Source of the DNA: Bordetella parapertussis
Lineage (GTDB): Bacteria; Pseudomonadota; Gammaproteobacteria; Burkholderiales; Burkholderiaceae_B
Direction of reading: 5' to 3'
NCBI GenBank assembly: GCA_945865935.1
Contig: CAMBFI010000003.1
Location: 1 to 64,000, forward strand
DNA length: 64,000 bases
Shown: positions 1 to 7,258 of the stretch, piece after piece
How positions within the stretch are numbered: the first letter of the stretch is position 1
Layout: each line of letters starts with the position of its first letter
The notes under the pieces: model-generated
The model's input: the letters and a program-made list of their open reading frames with translations, nothing else
What the model was told of the DNA's origin: nothing
Databases searched by the model: none
Position numbers and translations under genes: made by a program

Positions 1-79
1 CTACCGCTGCAATTGGGTCCCGATCAGCTTCTTGCAATATGCGAACGATCTGTTCGTCCGTAAATCGTGCTTTCTTCAT
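1..79 (-). CDS. IS3-family transposase OrfA, N-terminal fragment (runs off the window)
   Basis: The ATG at 79 opens a frame reading MKKARFTDEQIVRILQEAD and onward to the window edge. This is the usual N-terminus of IS3-family OrfA, the helix-turn-helix protein that binds the element ends and is normally made into OrfAB transposase by frameshifting. An AAGGAG ribosome binding site lies 6 bases upstream, and it is held in a perfect hairpin (84-103). Only 26 codons are visible, so activity cannot be judged. Confidence 0.75.
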   Translation of the reverse strand, partial: MKKARFTDEQIVRILQEADRDPIAAV

Positions 80-899
80 CACCGCTCCTTGCCGTCAAGG
101 AGCCATTGTCTCTAATTTCGCTTGGTCTGAAAATCCCAGGGCAGGTCAAGAGGTATTCATCTTGGTCAAATTTAGAACACTCCATCCCCATCATCTTCCC
201 ATTAGGATTGGTAATTACCTTTCTAGCTTTGTAATTCCAGTAGTTATGGCCATTTATTACATCTGCCGAAAAAGTATCCAGCCTCACCGCTCCACAATCA
301 CCGTCAGCACTTGATTCGACCACCCAAACCTCTTTGCCATCACTACCTCGTACACGCTTGAACACTTGAGAGTATTTACTAGATGCAACCTGACAAGTTT
401 TGAGTTCTCTTTCACCACCAACTCGAGATATGTTTACAAAACTCTGCAATACAGGGTTCACACAAACTTCTATTAACGCCTCAAAAATTCGCTTGTTATC
501 TTCTATTTCTCTAGTGGTTAAGGACGCATTTACGTCTAATCCATTGGGCGCTGGTTTTTTGCCAGATAAAATGTCTATCCCATCCCTGAATGACGCACAC
601 TCCTGTGGGCTTGGTGGACTAAACTCTCCATTTTTTATCCCACTAGCTTTTTCTTTTTTATATTGCTCTGGAATTTTTGCCATACGCTCTAAAAACTCTG
701 ACTTTGTTAGTTTTTTTCTGATACTTGTCTGGATAAAGTCGCATCGCAACTTGTCACTTTTATCCAATAAACAATCGTATGTTATTGAACTAGATTCTTT
801 GGTGTTGAATGCGATACCTCTGCTCGGGATGTCTGCAGCAAGCAATAGTGTGGAATTAGCACCAATCAAACCAACCAGTATTAGTTTTAAAAATTTCAT
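24..899 (-). CDS. Secreted protein of unknown function, 3' end replaced by IS DNA
   Basis: The 291-residue frame starts with a clear Sec signal peptide (MKFLKLILVGLIG, cleavage near LLAA-D, about residue 22) and has several cysteines, as expected of a periplasmic or secreted protein. I recognise no family. Residues 1-250 are host sequence. From about residue 251 (TCPGIF...) the frame reads through the end of an IS3 element that begins at 148, so the last 41 residues are not native and the gene is truncated. It follows the lipoprotein gene at 916-1296 by 16 bases, with an AGGGG ribosome binding site, so the two were probably one operon. Whether the shortened protein still works is unknown. Confidence 0.6.
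   Translation of the reverse strand: MKFLKLILVGLIGANSTLLLAADIPSRGIAFNTKESSSITYDCLLDKSDKLRCDFIQTSIRKKLTKSEFLERMAKIPEQYKKEKASGIKNGEFSPPSPQECASFRDGIDILSGKKPAPNGLDVNASLTTREIEDNKRIFEALIEVCVNPVLQSFVNISRVGGERELKTCQVASSKYSQVFKRVRGSDGKEVWVVESSADGDCGAVRLDTFSADVINGHNYWNYKARKVITNPNGKMMGMECSKFDQDEYLLTCPGIFRPSEIRDNGSLTARSGDEESTIYGRTDRSHIARS
84..103 (-). promoter_or_regulatory. Hairpin burying the transposase ribosome binding site
   Basis: An 8-bp perfect stem (GCTCCTTG / CAAGGAGC) with a 4-base loop covers the AAGGAG of orfA. Many insertion sequences use such a hairpin to block translation from transcripts that enter from outside. The structure is seen directly; the function is inferred. Confidence 0.6.
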
Positions 900-915
900 T
901 TATCTGCCCCTTTTA

Positions 916-1296
916 TTATTTAGCTAGACTAGGCATAGGTACTGCAGGCGGAAGAGGAACTTCTGCTGGCTTGGCTTCAATCGAAAGTGATGTATCTGTC
1001 GCTCTTAACTCTGTTTTTTTCTTACACTCAGCATCCGCTTCTGCCAACTTTGCATCGAACCTACCCAACTCAACGCAGTACTCCAAAGGCTTAAAACCTG
1101 CCTTTTCTCTTTCGAGATTTGTTTTATTGAAGTCATCGAGAAACTTCTGTTTTGTTGCATCTGACTGTGCACCCGAATAAGCAACAGCGCCGATAATCAT
1201 CGGAATACAGCCTGTCAATGCAAGTGACATGCAAAGCAACGAGGAAGCAATTAGAACTAGCTTGGCTTGCTCAAAGACTTTAAAAACAATATTCAT
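916..1296 (-). CDS. Small lipoprotein of unknown function
   Basis: The 126-residue protein has a signal peptide ending in a lipobox (LTGC, Cys near residue 30), so it should be lipidated and membrane-anchored. The mature part is short, charged and Cys-containing, with a Pro/Ala-rich tail (PLPPAVPMPS). No family is recognised. It lies upstream of the IS-truncated secreted protein gene and diverges from the XRE regulator at 1384. The 87-bp gap between them carries two operator-like palindromes, so the XRE protein may control this gene. Accessory origin is likely. Confidence 0.65.
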   Translation of the reverse strand: MNIVFKVFEQAKLVLIASSLLCMSLALTGCIPMIIGAVAYSGAQSDATKQKFLDDFNKTNLEREKAGFKPLEYCVELGRFDAKLAEADAECKKKTELRATDTSLSIEAKPAEVPLPPAVPMPSLAK

Positions 1297-1318
1297 GAAT
1301 AATCCCAGCGTTAGTTAA

Positions 1319-1336
1319 TTCCTACAATTGTAGGAA
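1319..1336. promoter_or_regulatory. Operator-like palindrome 1 upstream of the XRE gene
   Basis: TTCCTACAATTGTAGGAA is a perfect 18-bp palindrome in the divergent gap between the lipoprotein gene and the XRE regulator. It matches the second site at 1363-1380 in 14 of 18 positions. A homodimeric HTH protein would bind such a site. The pairing with the adjacent XRE gene is inferred. Confidence 0.6.
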
Positions 1337-1362
1337 GACTTAATACTAAGCCACCTTGAGAA

Positions 1363-1380
1363 TTCCTCCAATAGGAGGAG
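1363..1380. promoter_or_regulatory. Operator-like repeat 2 overlapping the XRE ribosome binding site
   Basis: TTCCTCCAATAGGAGGAG is an imperfect copy of the palindrome at 1319, 44 bp downstream. It contains the AGGAGG ribosome binding site of the XRE gene. Its TCCTCC/GGAGGA arms can also form a hairpin with a 4-base loop that would hide that site. Both readings point to autoregulation, at the DNA or the RNA level. Confidence 0.55.
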
Positions 1381-1383
1381 CCA

Positions 1384-1614
1384 ATGGACATTGCCATTGC
1401 CTTTGGCAAAGTTATCAGGGGATTGAGGCTCAAAGCTGGGCTAACACAGGAGCAACTTGGCTTCGAGGCAGACTTACGCCGTACGTTTATCAGTCTTCTT
1501 GAGCTTGGGCAGCAGCAACCCACACTAACAACAATAATGAAGCTGGCACGCCCGTTAAACACATCTGCTGCCAGTATCGTTGCCTCAGTAGAGAAAATGG
1601 CTAGGAAAAAGTAG
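1384..1614 (+). CDS. Small XRE-family transcriptional regulator
   Basis: The 76-residue protein is a single Cro/C1-type helix-turn-helix domain: GKVIRGLRLKAGLTQEQLG (about residues 8-26), then RRTFISLLELGQQQPTLTTI. Its size and layout resemble the controller proteins of phage and restriction-modification loci and other stand-alone XRE regulators. The start is set by AGGAGG at 1373-1378, an unusually strong site for this window. No restriction or methylase gene lies nearby, so a controller role for such a system is not supported. The two matching palindromes just upstream suggest that it represses itself and the divergent lipoprotein gene. Confidence 0.85.
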   Translation: MDIAIAFGKVIRGLRLKAGLTQEQLGFEADLRRTFISLLELGQQQPTLTTIMKLARPLNTSAASIVASVEKMARKK

Positions 1615-1759
1615 TCAAACCTTGGCGTACGTACTTTTGAATTTCTCAAATCTGGGTACATACGGGGTACACATAAAATGCGCGTTCATTAGAAGGTAGC
1701 GCCAATGCGATTGAGAGCCGCATGAATACTACGTTTCTGTTGAACGCATCGCAAAAGAA

Positions 1760-1793
1760 AAAGGTCTCAAAACATTTCTGCTTTGAGACCTTT
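1760..1793 (-). terminator. Terminator after tRNA-Asn
   Basis: A 12-bp perfect stem (AAAGGTCTCAAA / TTTGAGACCTTT) lies just past the 3' end of the tRNA on the minus strand and is followed by a T-rich run (TTTTCTTTTG). This is a standard intrinsic terminator for the tRNA transcript. Confidence 0.8.
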
Positions 1794-1801
1794 GTATTCT
1801 G

Positions 1802-1877
1802 TGGCTCCCCGAGCTGGACTCGAACCAGCGACCTGCGGATTAACAGTCCGTCGCTCTACCGACTGAGCTATCAGGGA
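1802..1877 (-). tRNA. tRNA-Asn (GTT)
   Basis: This 76-nt gene has acceptor arms TCCCTGA and TCGGGGA, a D arm with GCTCAGTCGGTAGAGC, anticodon GTT in loop CTGTTAA, T loop GGTTCGAGTCC and an encoded CCA end. It is a common integration target, and accessory DNA lies directly beyond its 3' end (positions 1-1759). Confidence 0.95.
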
Positions 1878-1938
1878 ATAGTTGATGAAAACCAACAAGA
1901 CCGTGAATGTAGCATAAAACCCTAAAAAATCCAAAAAA

Positions 1939-3459
1939 CTAGACGCCTTCAAAGGCCCGCAGCACGCAGTGAACAACCGCCTCGCACAACTCCTCAGTGG
2001 AAAAGACGGGATAACGTTTTTTAAGCTGATTGGACACAACATTGCCATTTTGGCGGATGCTGCGAATCATCCGATCCAGATCACTATCGGGCGCCTCAAA
2101 AATATTCTTGATCAGATAGCGTGCACTGTCGTTCGCTTTCAAATACCGAGCTTGCGTACGGATCTCATCCTGGAGCGTTGCCCGAATGATCTCACCCAGG
2201 TATGCGACATGCGCAGTCAAGTCTGGGTAACGCCATGCCGCGAGTGCATCCTCGTAGGCATCGAAATGTAAGTTGTACTCAAGACCGTCGGGCGCTATTT
2301 CGAGTTCACCGAAATGATACTGCCCTGCGTAATGCCTCATGAGTGGCTTAGAAAAAAGCTCAAGCACCTCGTCATACCGCACGCGATCTCGATCGCTGTG
2401 AGTGATGGAGGCAGAGACAGGCAAAATAATTGATCCCGTAACAACTCCATCACGTCTGAGTATGTCGTTGATTAAAAATCGGGAAATGCGTCCATTACCA
2501 TCGGCCATTGGATGGATATAGACAAACCCAAACGACGCTAAGGCAGCACGCACTGCGCTCGATTGCCCGCGAGTGCGCTCTAAGACTTGAGCCAACCCGT
2601 CCAATAGGGCCGCCACAGATCCACAGTGCGGGGCAATGTAATCAACCACTTGTTCGTAATGCGCCGAGTGACCTACATAGACGGGTGACTGTCGGACGCC
2701 GTAACGCAGCGCATTCGCGCCAAGAATACCTCGCTGTAATCGAAGCAGTCGTTCCGCTGACAAAGGTTGCGTCTCGCGTCCGCACTCCTGCTCGATGACG
2801 GCGGCGAAACGACGCACACGGTCATCCGCTTCATGTTCGTGTTCGATTAAGTAACTTGCGCGACTTTCTCGGATAATCAGCCACACGGCACTGCGCTGGA
2901 TCAACTCGGCTCCACACTCCGCTTCGAGTTGAGTCAATAGTGCGGCGATATCCAACGCCTCTATGGCCGCTACAGCCTCCGTTCGACGCACAAGCGGACA
3001 AAAATCAGGGGATCCTGGGAGGTTGTCACGCACACGCCAACGCGGGCAATTGACTGGCTCGCCGGTCACGTACTCCGCAGGGTCGAGAAAATCAACATAA
3101 TTGCCACTCACCTTTGCCCTCAAATCTAAGGGCGTTGAAATGAGCCATTCGTACAAAAAACATGCACGTCGGGCATAGCGGCCGGTTGGCTCTTCCACGA
3201 TCCAGTCTTCAAGCTCAACGCGAATCTGAGGTAAGGCGAACAACCGCGCCAAAAACTCCAAATGAAGCGCCTGATACTTCAACGCGAATACCAGATGATC
3301 CCTAAAGATATTCTTTGGTCGATATGGCTCTGGGTAGCTATCCATCCGCAGACCATCTACCTGAACGGATGACCGAGCGCTTGCAATCCGACTTGAGATC
3401 GCAAAAGCCTGCACTGGTTTGATCGAAAAACGATCAGAAAGCCATTGATAACCAAGCAT
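1939..3459 (-). CDS. Fic-domain protein (probable AMPylase)
   Basis: This 506-residue protein carries the Fic catalytic motif HPMADGNGRISR at about residues 315-326, matching HxFx(D/E)GNGRxxR, with a flap segment (SPVYVGHS) upstream. Fic enzymes transfer AMP or other nucleotide parts to Tyr, Ser or Thr of target proteins. The catalytic His, Asp/Asn-Gly and Arg are all present; Met replaces the usual Phe. The N-terminus has SVQVDG (residues 31-36), a possible degenerate form of the [S/T]xxxE[G/N] inhibitory motif with Asp in place of Glu. No antitoxin partner gene is seen beside it. It sits next to tRNA-Asn and a very AT-rich stretch, so horizontal origin is likely. Confidence 0.85.
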   Translation of the reverse strand: MLGYQWLSDRFSIKPVQAFAISSRIASARSSVQVDGLRMDSYPEPYRPKNIFRDHLVFALKYQALHLEFLARLFALPQIRVELEDWIVEEPTGRYARRACFLYEWLISTPLDLRAKVSGNYVDFLDPAEYVTGEPVNCPRWRVRDNLPGSPDFCPLVRRTEAVAAIEALDIAALLTQLEAECGAELIQRSAVWLIIRESRASYLIEHEHEADDRVRRFAAVIEQECGRETQPLSAERLLRLQRGILGANALRYGVRQSPVYVGHSAHYEQVVDYIAPHCGSVAALLDGLAQVLERTRGQSSAVRAALASFGFVYIHPMADGNGRISRFLINDILRRDGVVTGSIILPVSASITHSDRDRVRYDEVLELFSKPLMRHYAGQYHFGELEIAPDGLEYNLHFDAYEDALAAWRYPDLTAHVAYLGEIIRATLQDEIRTQARYLKANDSARYLIKNIFEAPDSDLDRMIRSIRQNGNVVSNQLKKRYPVFSTEELCEAVVHCVLRAFEGV

Positions 3460-3657
3460 ACTTAATTTTGTTTATTTAAAATTTAAAACAATTATTTTAT
3501 GTTTTAAATATACATAAGTGGTTACAAAATAGATACTAATTGTTAAATTTTGTTAAAAATAATTATTTTTTTATATTTATTTTCGATTGAAATTTATAAA
3601 AGCAGAGTAATACTTACCTAATAAAATATTTAACTAGTACATCGCAGATCGACATAA
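3460..3657. other. AT-rich spacer upstream of the Fic gene
   Basis: About 200 bp made largely of A and T runs, in contrast to the flanking coding DNA. It holds no credible reading frame. It must contain the Fic promoter (several TATAAT-like strings) and fits the profile of foreign, H-NS/MvaT-silenced DNA. It ends in a 13-bp direct repeat next to the deacetylase stop codon. Confidence 0.6.
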
Positions 3658-3667
3658 CTAGTACATC
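3631..3667. repeat. 13-bp direct repeat at the edge of the AT-rich segment
   Basis: TAACTAGTACATC occurs at 3631-3643 and again at 3655-3667, 24 bp apart. The second copy covers the last codons and stop of the deacetylase gene. It may mark the junction where the AT-rich Fic segment was joined to older DNA, or it may be a small local duplication. Confidence 0.6.
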
Positions 3668-4488
3668 AATCCCCTACCTGCTTTGAGAGCCTCATGCATC
3701 GTCATGAACTCTGCGCCTTCTTTGATCAAACTTTCCAGGAGCCCCTCAAAGGCCAACATACGATTGCCGCGACCTAAAACATAGGGGTGCATGGTGTAGG
3801 TCAGGATCCCAAAGTCGGCTGTCTTTTTGAAATAACGGAACTCATCCAACCAGCTCTCCATCACCACTCGGGCACTTTGCAGGCCTGGATTGACGGTATT
3901 GCTGAGTCGCCAATACTCAAAGTGCGGGTGATCATCCAAGTGCCAGCTGATGGGCATTTCCATTAAGGAGGTCGGCGAGCCAAAGCGCACGGGCTCGCCA
4001 AGCTTGACCTGATCGCCCTGCCGTACGGGATAAGGGACATAATCGCCCCCCATCATGCTGCTGTCGTATTCGAAACCGTGCTTCAACAGCAGATTCAAGG
4101 TGTTATCGCTTAAATCCCAGGCCGGGGACCGGTAACCAACGGCCCGCGTGCCCGTGAGACGCACAATCGCCTCGCTGGCACGGACCATATCGGCCTCTTC
4201 CTCTTCCAGTGTTTGGCTCGCTGGTGCGATGTGTGCCCAGCTGTGGTGTCCGATCTCATGCCCGCCTTTGACGACTGCCTCACAGGCCTCGGGATAGGTC
4301 TCAATCGTGAAGCCGGGAACGAACCATGTGCTTGGAATGCTGTTTGCGGCAAGTAGTGACAGGATTCTTTTTGATCCCACCACACCGAACTCTCCGCGAG
4401 ACAGGGGCGTGGGCGACGTGAGCCCTCGGGAAATAAAACCCGATTGCACGTCAAAGTCATAACTCAGGCAAACAATATGGCGGGCCAT
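3658..4488 (-). CDS. CE4 polysaccharide-deacetylase-family hydrolase (PgdA-like)
   Basis: The 276-residue protein has the NodB fold motifs: SYDFD (Asp11, Asp13), GHHSWAH with a metal-binding H-x3-H pair (His82, His86), the GYRSPAWDLSD arginine motif, and TMHPYVLGRGNR near the C-terminus. The family removes acyl groups from amides using a metal ion. This branch acts on peptidoglycan or on small cyclic or amide compounds. There is no signal peptide, which favours a cytoplasmic small-molecule substrate. I place the start at 4488 because GAGGAA precedes it at the right distance; a frame continues upstream to 4530 without a site. It diverges from an ABC transport operon and probably serves the same pathway. 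Confidence 0.85.
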   Translation of the reverse strand: MARHIVCLSYDFDVQSGFISRGLTSPTPLSRGEFGVVGSKRILSLLAANSIPSTWFVPGFTIETYPEACEAVVKGGHEIGHHSWAHIAPASQTLEEEEADMVRASEAIVRLTGTRAVGYRSPAWDLSDNTLNLLLKHGFEYDSSMMGGDYVPYPVRQGDQVKLGEPVRFGSPTSLMEMPISWHLDDHPHFEYWRLSNTVNPGLQSARVVMESWLDEFRYFKKTADFGILTYTMHPYVLGRGNRMLAFEGLLESLIKEGAEFMTMHEALKAGRGLMY

Positions 4489-4520
4489 AGGGATTCCTCT
4501 ATATACAGCGATCAAATGCG

Positions 4521-4550
4521 TTGACACCAAGGGCGACTGACAACTATCTT
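4521..4550 (+). promoter_or_regulatory. Sigma-70-type promoter of the ABC transporter operon
   Basis: TTGACA at 4521-4526 and TATCTT at 4545-4550 are separated by 18 bp, 31 bp upstream of the permease start. No riboswitch-like structure is evident in the short leader. Confidence 0.6.
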
Positions 4551-4580
4551 AGCTTGGTGACATCTACTTAGGAAGACAGC

Positions 4581-5360
4581 ATGGCTGCTTTAGGCCGTTT
4601 TGCGCAAAGCTGGAGCTCAGGCATTCTAATTGCCGTGCTGCTTTTGCTTTGGGAAACCGGGGTGCGGTTCTTTGAAGTACCAAATTTTCTGTTGCCCGCG
4701 CCCACAGAGATCGCTGCTTTGTTTGTCGATGAATGGGCTCTTATTCAAATGCACTCCCTCGCAACGGTGTGGGCGATTGCCTCGGGATATGTCACAGCAG
4801 TGGTGTTCGCCTTAGCAGTCTCAGCGCTGATGATTCGCTATCCACTGATCGAACGTTTGATTATGCCAATATTTGTTGGTCTTCAAAGCGTCCCGAAGAT
4901 TGCGATCGCGCCGCTCATTCTCGTATGGATTGGGGCGGGCGCTGGTTCTAAGATCGCAGTGGTGATGTCGATCGCTTTTTTTCCGATTGTGATCAATACA
5001 ATGGCAGGTTTCAAAGAGGTCGATCGCGGCCTCGCAGATGTCTTTCGTTCTGTTGCAGCCAACGAACGGCAGATGCTGTTTAGGCTGCGACTGCCCTATG
5101 CCATTCCCTATATTTTTGCGGGTCTGCGCATCGCCACCACGCTCGCGGTGCTGGGCGCAATCGTGGCCGAATGGCTTGCCGCCTCAAACGGGCTCGGTTA
5201 TTTGGTCTTGTCTGGAAGTTTTAATTTCAATACTGCACGCTCCTTTGCTGCCATCATTTCTCTTGCGGTGATCGGCACTTTGTTTTTTAACTTCATGTCT
5301 TGGATCGAGGCGCATATGTCGTGGCGCACCGGTCTAAACGACTCCACTTCGCACGTTTAA
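4581..5360 (+). CDS. NitT/TauT-family ABC transporter permease
   Basis: This 259-residue inner-membrane protein belongs to the SsuC/TauC/ThiX type: about six hydrophobic segments, starting with LIAVLLLLWETGVRFFEV, and a cytoplasmic EAA loop at about residues 145-185 (EVDRGLADVFRSV...RLPYAIPYIFAGLRI) that docks the ATPase. It is the first gene of the operon, with an AGGAAG ribosome binding site, and lies 10 bp before its receptor gene. Members import sulfonates, nitrate or thiamine pyrimidine precursors. The substrate cannot be fixed from the permease alone. Confidence 0.92.
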   Translation: MAALGRFAQSWSSGILIAVLLLLWETGVRFFEVPNFLLPAPTEIAALFVDEWALIQMHSLATVWAIASGYVTAVVFALAVSALMIRYPLIERLIMPIFVGLQSVPKIAIAPLILVWIGAGAGSKIAVVMSIAFFPIVINTMAGFKEVDRGLADVFRSVAANERQMLFRLRLPYAIPYIFAGLRIATTLAVLGAIVAEWLAASNGLGYLVLSGSFNFNTARSFAAIISLAVIGTLFFNFMSWIEAHMSWRTGLNDSTSHV

Positions 5361-5370
5361 GGAAAATATC

Positions 5371-6432
5371 ATGAGGCTCACAACACTCGGACCGACTTGG
5401 TCCATGCTGCGAAACGTATCGCTTATTGCTTTTGCTTTGCTCTGCGTCACGCCTGCGCCTGCTCTTGCACAACAAGCTCAAGCCTTAGATAAAGTGGTCT
5501 TACGCATCAACTTCACGCCCTGGGGTATGCATGCGCAATACTTTGGCGGTCGTGCCCAAGGCTTCTATAAAGAAGAAGGCATCGATCTCGAAATTCGTCC
5601 GCCGTCAGCAGGGCAACAAAACGAAGTGTTTATTGCAACAGGACGTGAACAGTTTGGTGTAACGAACGCCGATGCGTTCGTCAAAGCAAAAGGTAGTGGC
5701 TTACCGATCATTGCGGTGATGGCTGACCAACCAGACAATCCATTTTCTGTGATTACGCATAAGAAGGCTGGCATCACTTCGCCAGAAAAAATGAAAGGCA
5801 TGAAGCTCGCATGGTTTCAGGCAAATGTGATTGGTCTCATTGAACCGGTGCTCACTGCAGGGGGCCTGACCCGCAAAGACATTGAGTTCGTCACCGTTGC
5901 GCGCGGTGCCGAAGTGCAAATGTTGGCGGCAGGGCAAGTTGACGGACTGTTCGGCTATTCGTTTGGTCAGGCCCTCACCCTTGAAGGAAGGGGCTTCCCA
6001 GTTAACGTGATGCCGGTGCGTGACTACGGCGTTCAGTTTTATGGAACTGTTATTTACACAAGTGATGCGCTGCTAAAAAAGAATCCGGACCTTGTGAAAC
6101 GTTTTGTACGTGCGACGCTCAAGAGCCTGATCTGGACGCATGGCAACGTTGAAACGGCGATGAAAGAAATTGTTGCTGTATCGCCAGACCGCGACCTCAA
6201 GCTCGAGTCACGCAAGCTCCGCATGATTTATGACTTGTACAACACCCCTGATTACGCTGAGCGATTTGGCCTCATGACGGATACCAAGTGGCAATCATCG
6301 ATTGACATCTTAGCCAACGGCGGCGACTTGTCTAAAAAGCCAACGGCAGACTCGATGTACACCAATGCGATCATTAATAGCCTTGATGAAGCCAAGGCTC
6401 TTGCGCAAGTCGTCAAGCAACCCGCGAAGTAA
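5371..6432 (+). CDS. ABC transporter periplasmic receptor (NMT1/THI5-like)
   Basis: This 353-residue protein has a Sec signal peptide (hydrophobic [12 protein letters not shown], cleavage near ALAQQ). The mature part has the type II periplasmic-binding fold typical of NitT/TauT and THI5-like receptors: [25 protein letters not shown] near its start and [12 protein letters not shown] in the middle. It should deliver the substrate to the permease at 4581. The NMT1/THI5-like group includes receptors for pyrimidine and other small heterocycles, but binding residues cannot be assigned here. The start follows AAGGAAAATATC. Confidence 0.88.
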   Translation: MRLTTLGPTWSMLRNVSLIAFALLCVTPAPALAQQAQALDKVVLRINFTPWGMHAQYFGGRAQGFYKEEGIDLEIRPPSAGQQNEVFIATGREQFGVTNADAFVKAKGSGLPIIAVMADQPDNPFSVITHKKAGITSPEKMKGMKLAWFQANVIGLIEPVLTAGGLTRKDIEFVTVARGAEVQMLAAGQVDGLFGYSFGQALTLEGRGFPVNVMPVRDYGVQFYGTVIYTSDALLKKNPDLVKRFVRATLKSLIWTHGNVETAMKEIVAVSPDRDLKLESRKLRMIYDLYNTPDYAERFGLMTDTKWQSSIDILANGGDLSKKPTADSMYTNAIINSLDEAKALAQVVKQPAK

Positions 6433-6436
6433 GGTG

Positions 6437-7258
6437 ATGGTCGAAGCGAAGCCTCAGGATGCGCAGGGCATCCAAATTGAAGCCGTAGAGGTCACGTATG
6501 GAGTGGGCTCTACGGAGTCTGTGCGTGCGCTCGCCCCTATCGATCTGAGCATCAATGCTGGCGCATTTGTTTCCTTGGTCGGTCCATCAGGCTGCGGCAA
6601 AAGCACTCTACTCAAAGTACTCGCCGACCTCATGCCTCCGACAGCTGGCGCGGTGCGTATCGATGGGGCGGCGCCCTCGGTGCTGCGTCAAGCGGGTCGA
6701 ATTGGTCTCGTGTTCCAACAGGCCAATTTAATGCCTTGGCTCACGATTGAAAAAAACGTCTGCCTCTTGCGCGAGTTGGTCCGTCAGCGCAAAGAGAATG
6801 CAGGGATCACTGAATCAATTGACATTGCGAAACTGATTGAAATCGTTGGGCTCAAAGGTTTCGAAAACAAGCTGCCTCATCAGCTATCGGGCGGCATGCA
6901 ACAGCGCGCTGCGCTTGCCCGCGCGTTGGCGCTGGACCCTTCAGTGTTGCTGATGGACGAACCGTTCGCTGCGCTTGATGAAATCACGCGAGACCGGATG
7001 GCGTTTGAACTGATGCGCATTTGGCAGCAATATCAAAAGACCGTTATTTTCGTGACGCACTCGCTGGCAGAAGCCGTCTTTCTGTCCGATCGTGTCGTAC
7101 TGATGTCGGCGCGTCCCGGACGTATCCATAGAATCTACGAGATCGACCTACCCCGACCTCGCACTGAGGAAACTCGTCTGTCCGACGCATTTTTAATGCT
7201 TGTCGCCGAAATCAACCGGGAACTTTATAAAGTCATGCACGAGCAGGTTAACCAATGA
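6437..7258 (+). CDS. NitT/TauT-family ABC transporter ATP-binding protein
   Basis: The 273-residue ATPase has Walker [11 protein letters not shown]-loop [10 protein letters not shown], signature LSGGMQQR, Walker B LLMDEP and the switch His in VTHS. It powers the permease and receptor encoded just upstream. I choose ATG 6437, which follows AAGGTG and lies four bases past the receptor stop. An open frame continues upstream inside the receptor gene but would be an overlap of no use. Its stop overlaps the next gene in an ATGA arrangement, so translation is coupled to the C45 hydrolase. Confidence 0.93.
   Translation: MVEAKPQDAQGIQIEAVEVTYGVGSTESVRALAPIDLSINAGAFVSLVGPSGCGKSTLLKVLADLMPPTAGAVRIDGAAPSVLRQAGRIGLVFQQANLMPWLTIEKNVCLLRELVRQRKENAGITESIDIAKLIEIVGLKGFENKLPHQLSGGMQQRAALARALALDPSVLLMDEPFAALDEITRDRMAFELMRIWQQYQKTVIFVTHSLAEAVFLSDRVVLMSARPGRIHRIYEIDLPRPRTEETRLSDAFLMLVAEINRELYKVMHEQVNQ

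Larger units (their letters stand above)
1..148 (-). mobile_element. IS3-family insertion sequence, upstream end only
   Basis: Read on the minus strand from 148, the sequence opens TGACCTGCCCTGGGATTTTC, which has the TGACCTGCCC start common at IS3-family terminal inverted repeats. It is followed 69 bases later by the start of an OrfA-like frame. The rest of the element lies outside the window, so the other end and any target-site duplication cannot be seen. The boundary at 148 is inferred from the repeat and from the change of reading sense in the host gene it interrupts. Confidence 0.7.

Noticed and set aside
1384-1614. XRE protein as controller of a restriction-modification system
   Set aside because: No methylase or endonuclease gene is present nearby; only the domain type and operator layout are similar.
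4489-4580. Possible riboswitch (such as TPP) before the ABC operon
   Set aside because: The leader after the promoter is only about 25-30 bases and lacks the conserved CUGAGA and other TPP elements.
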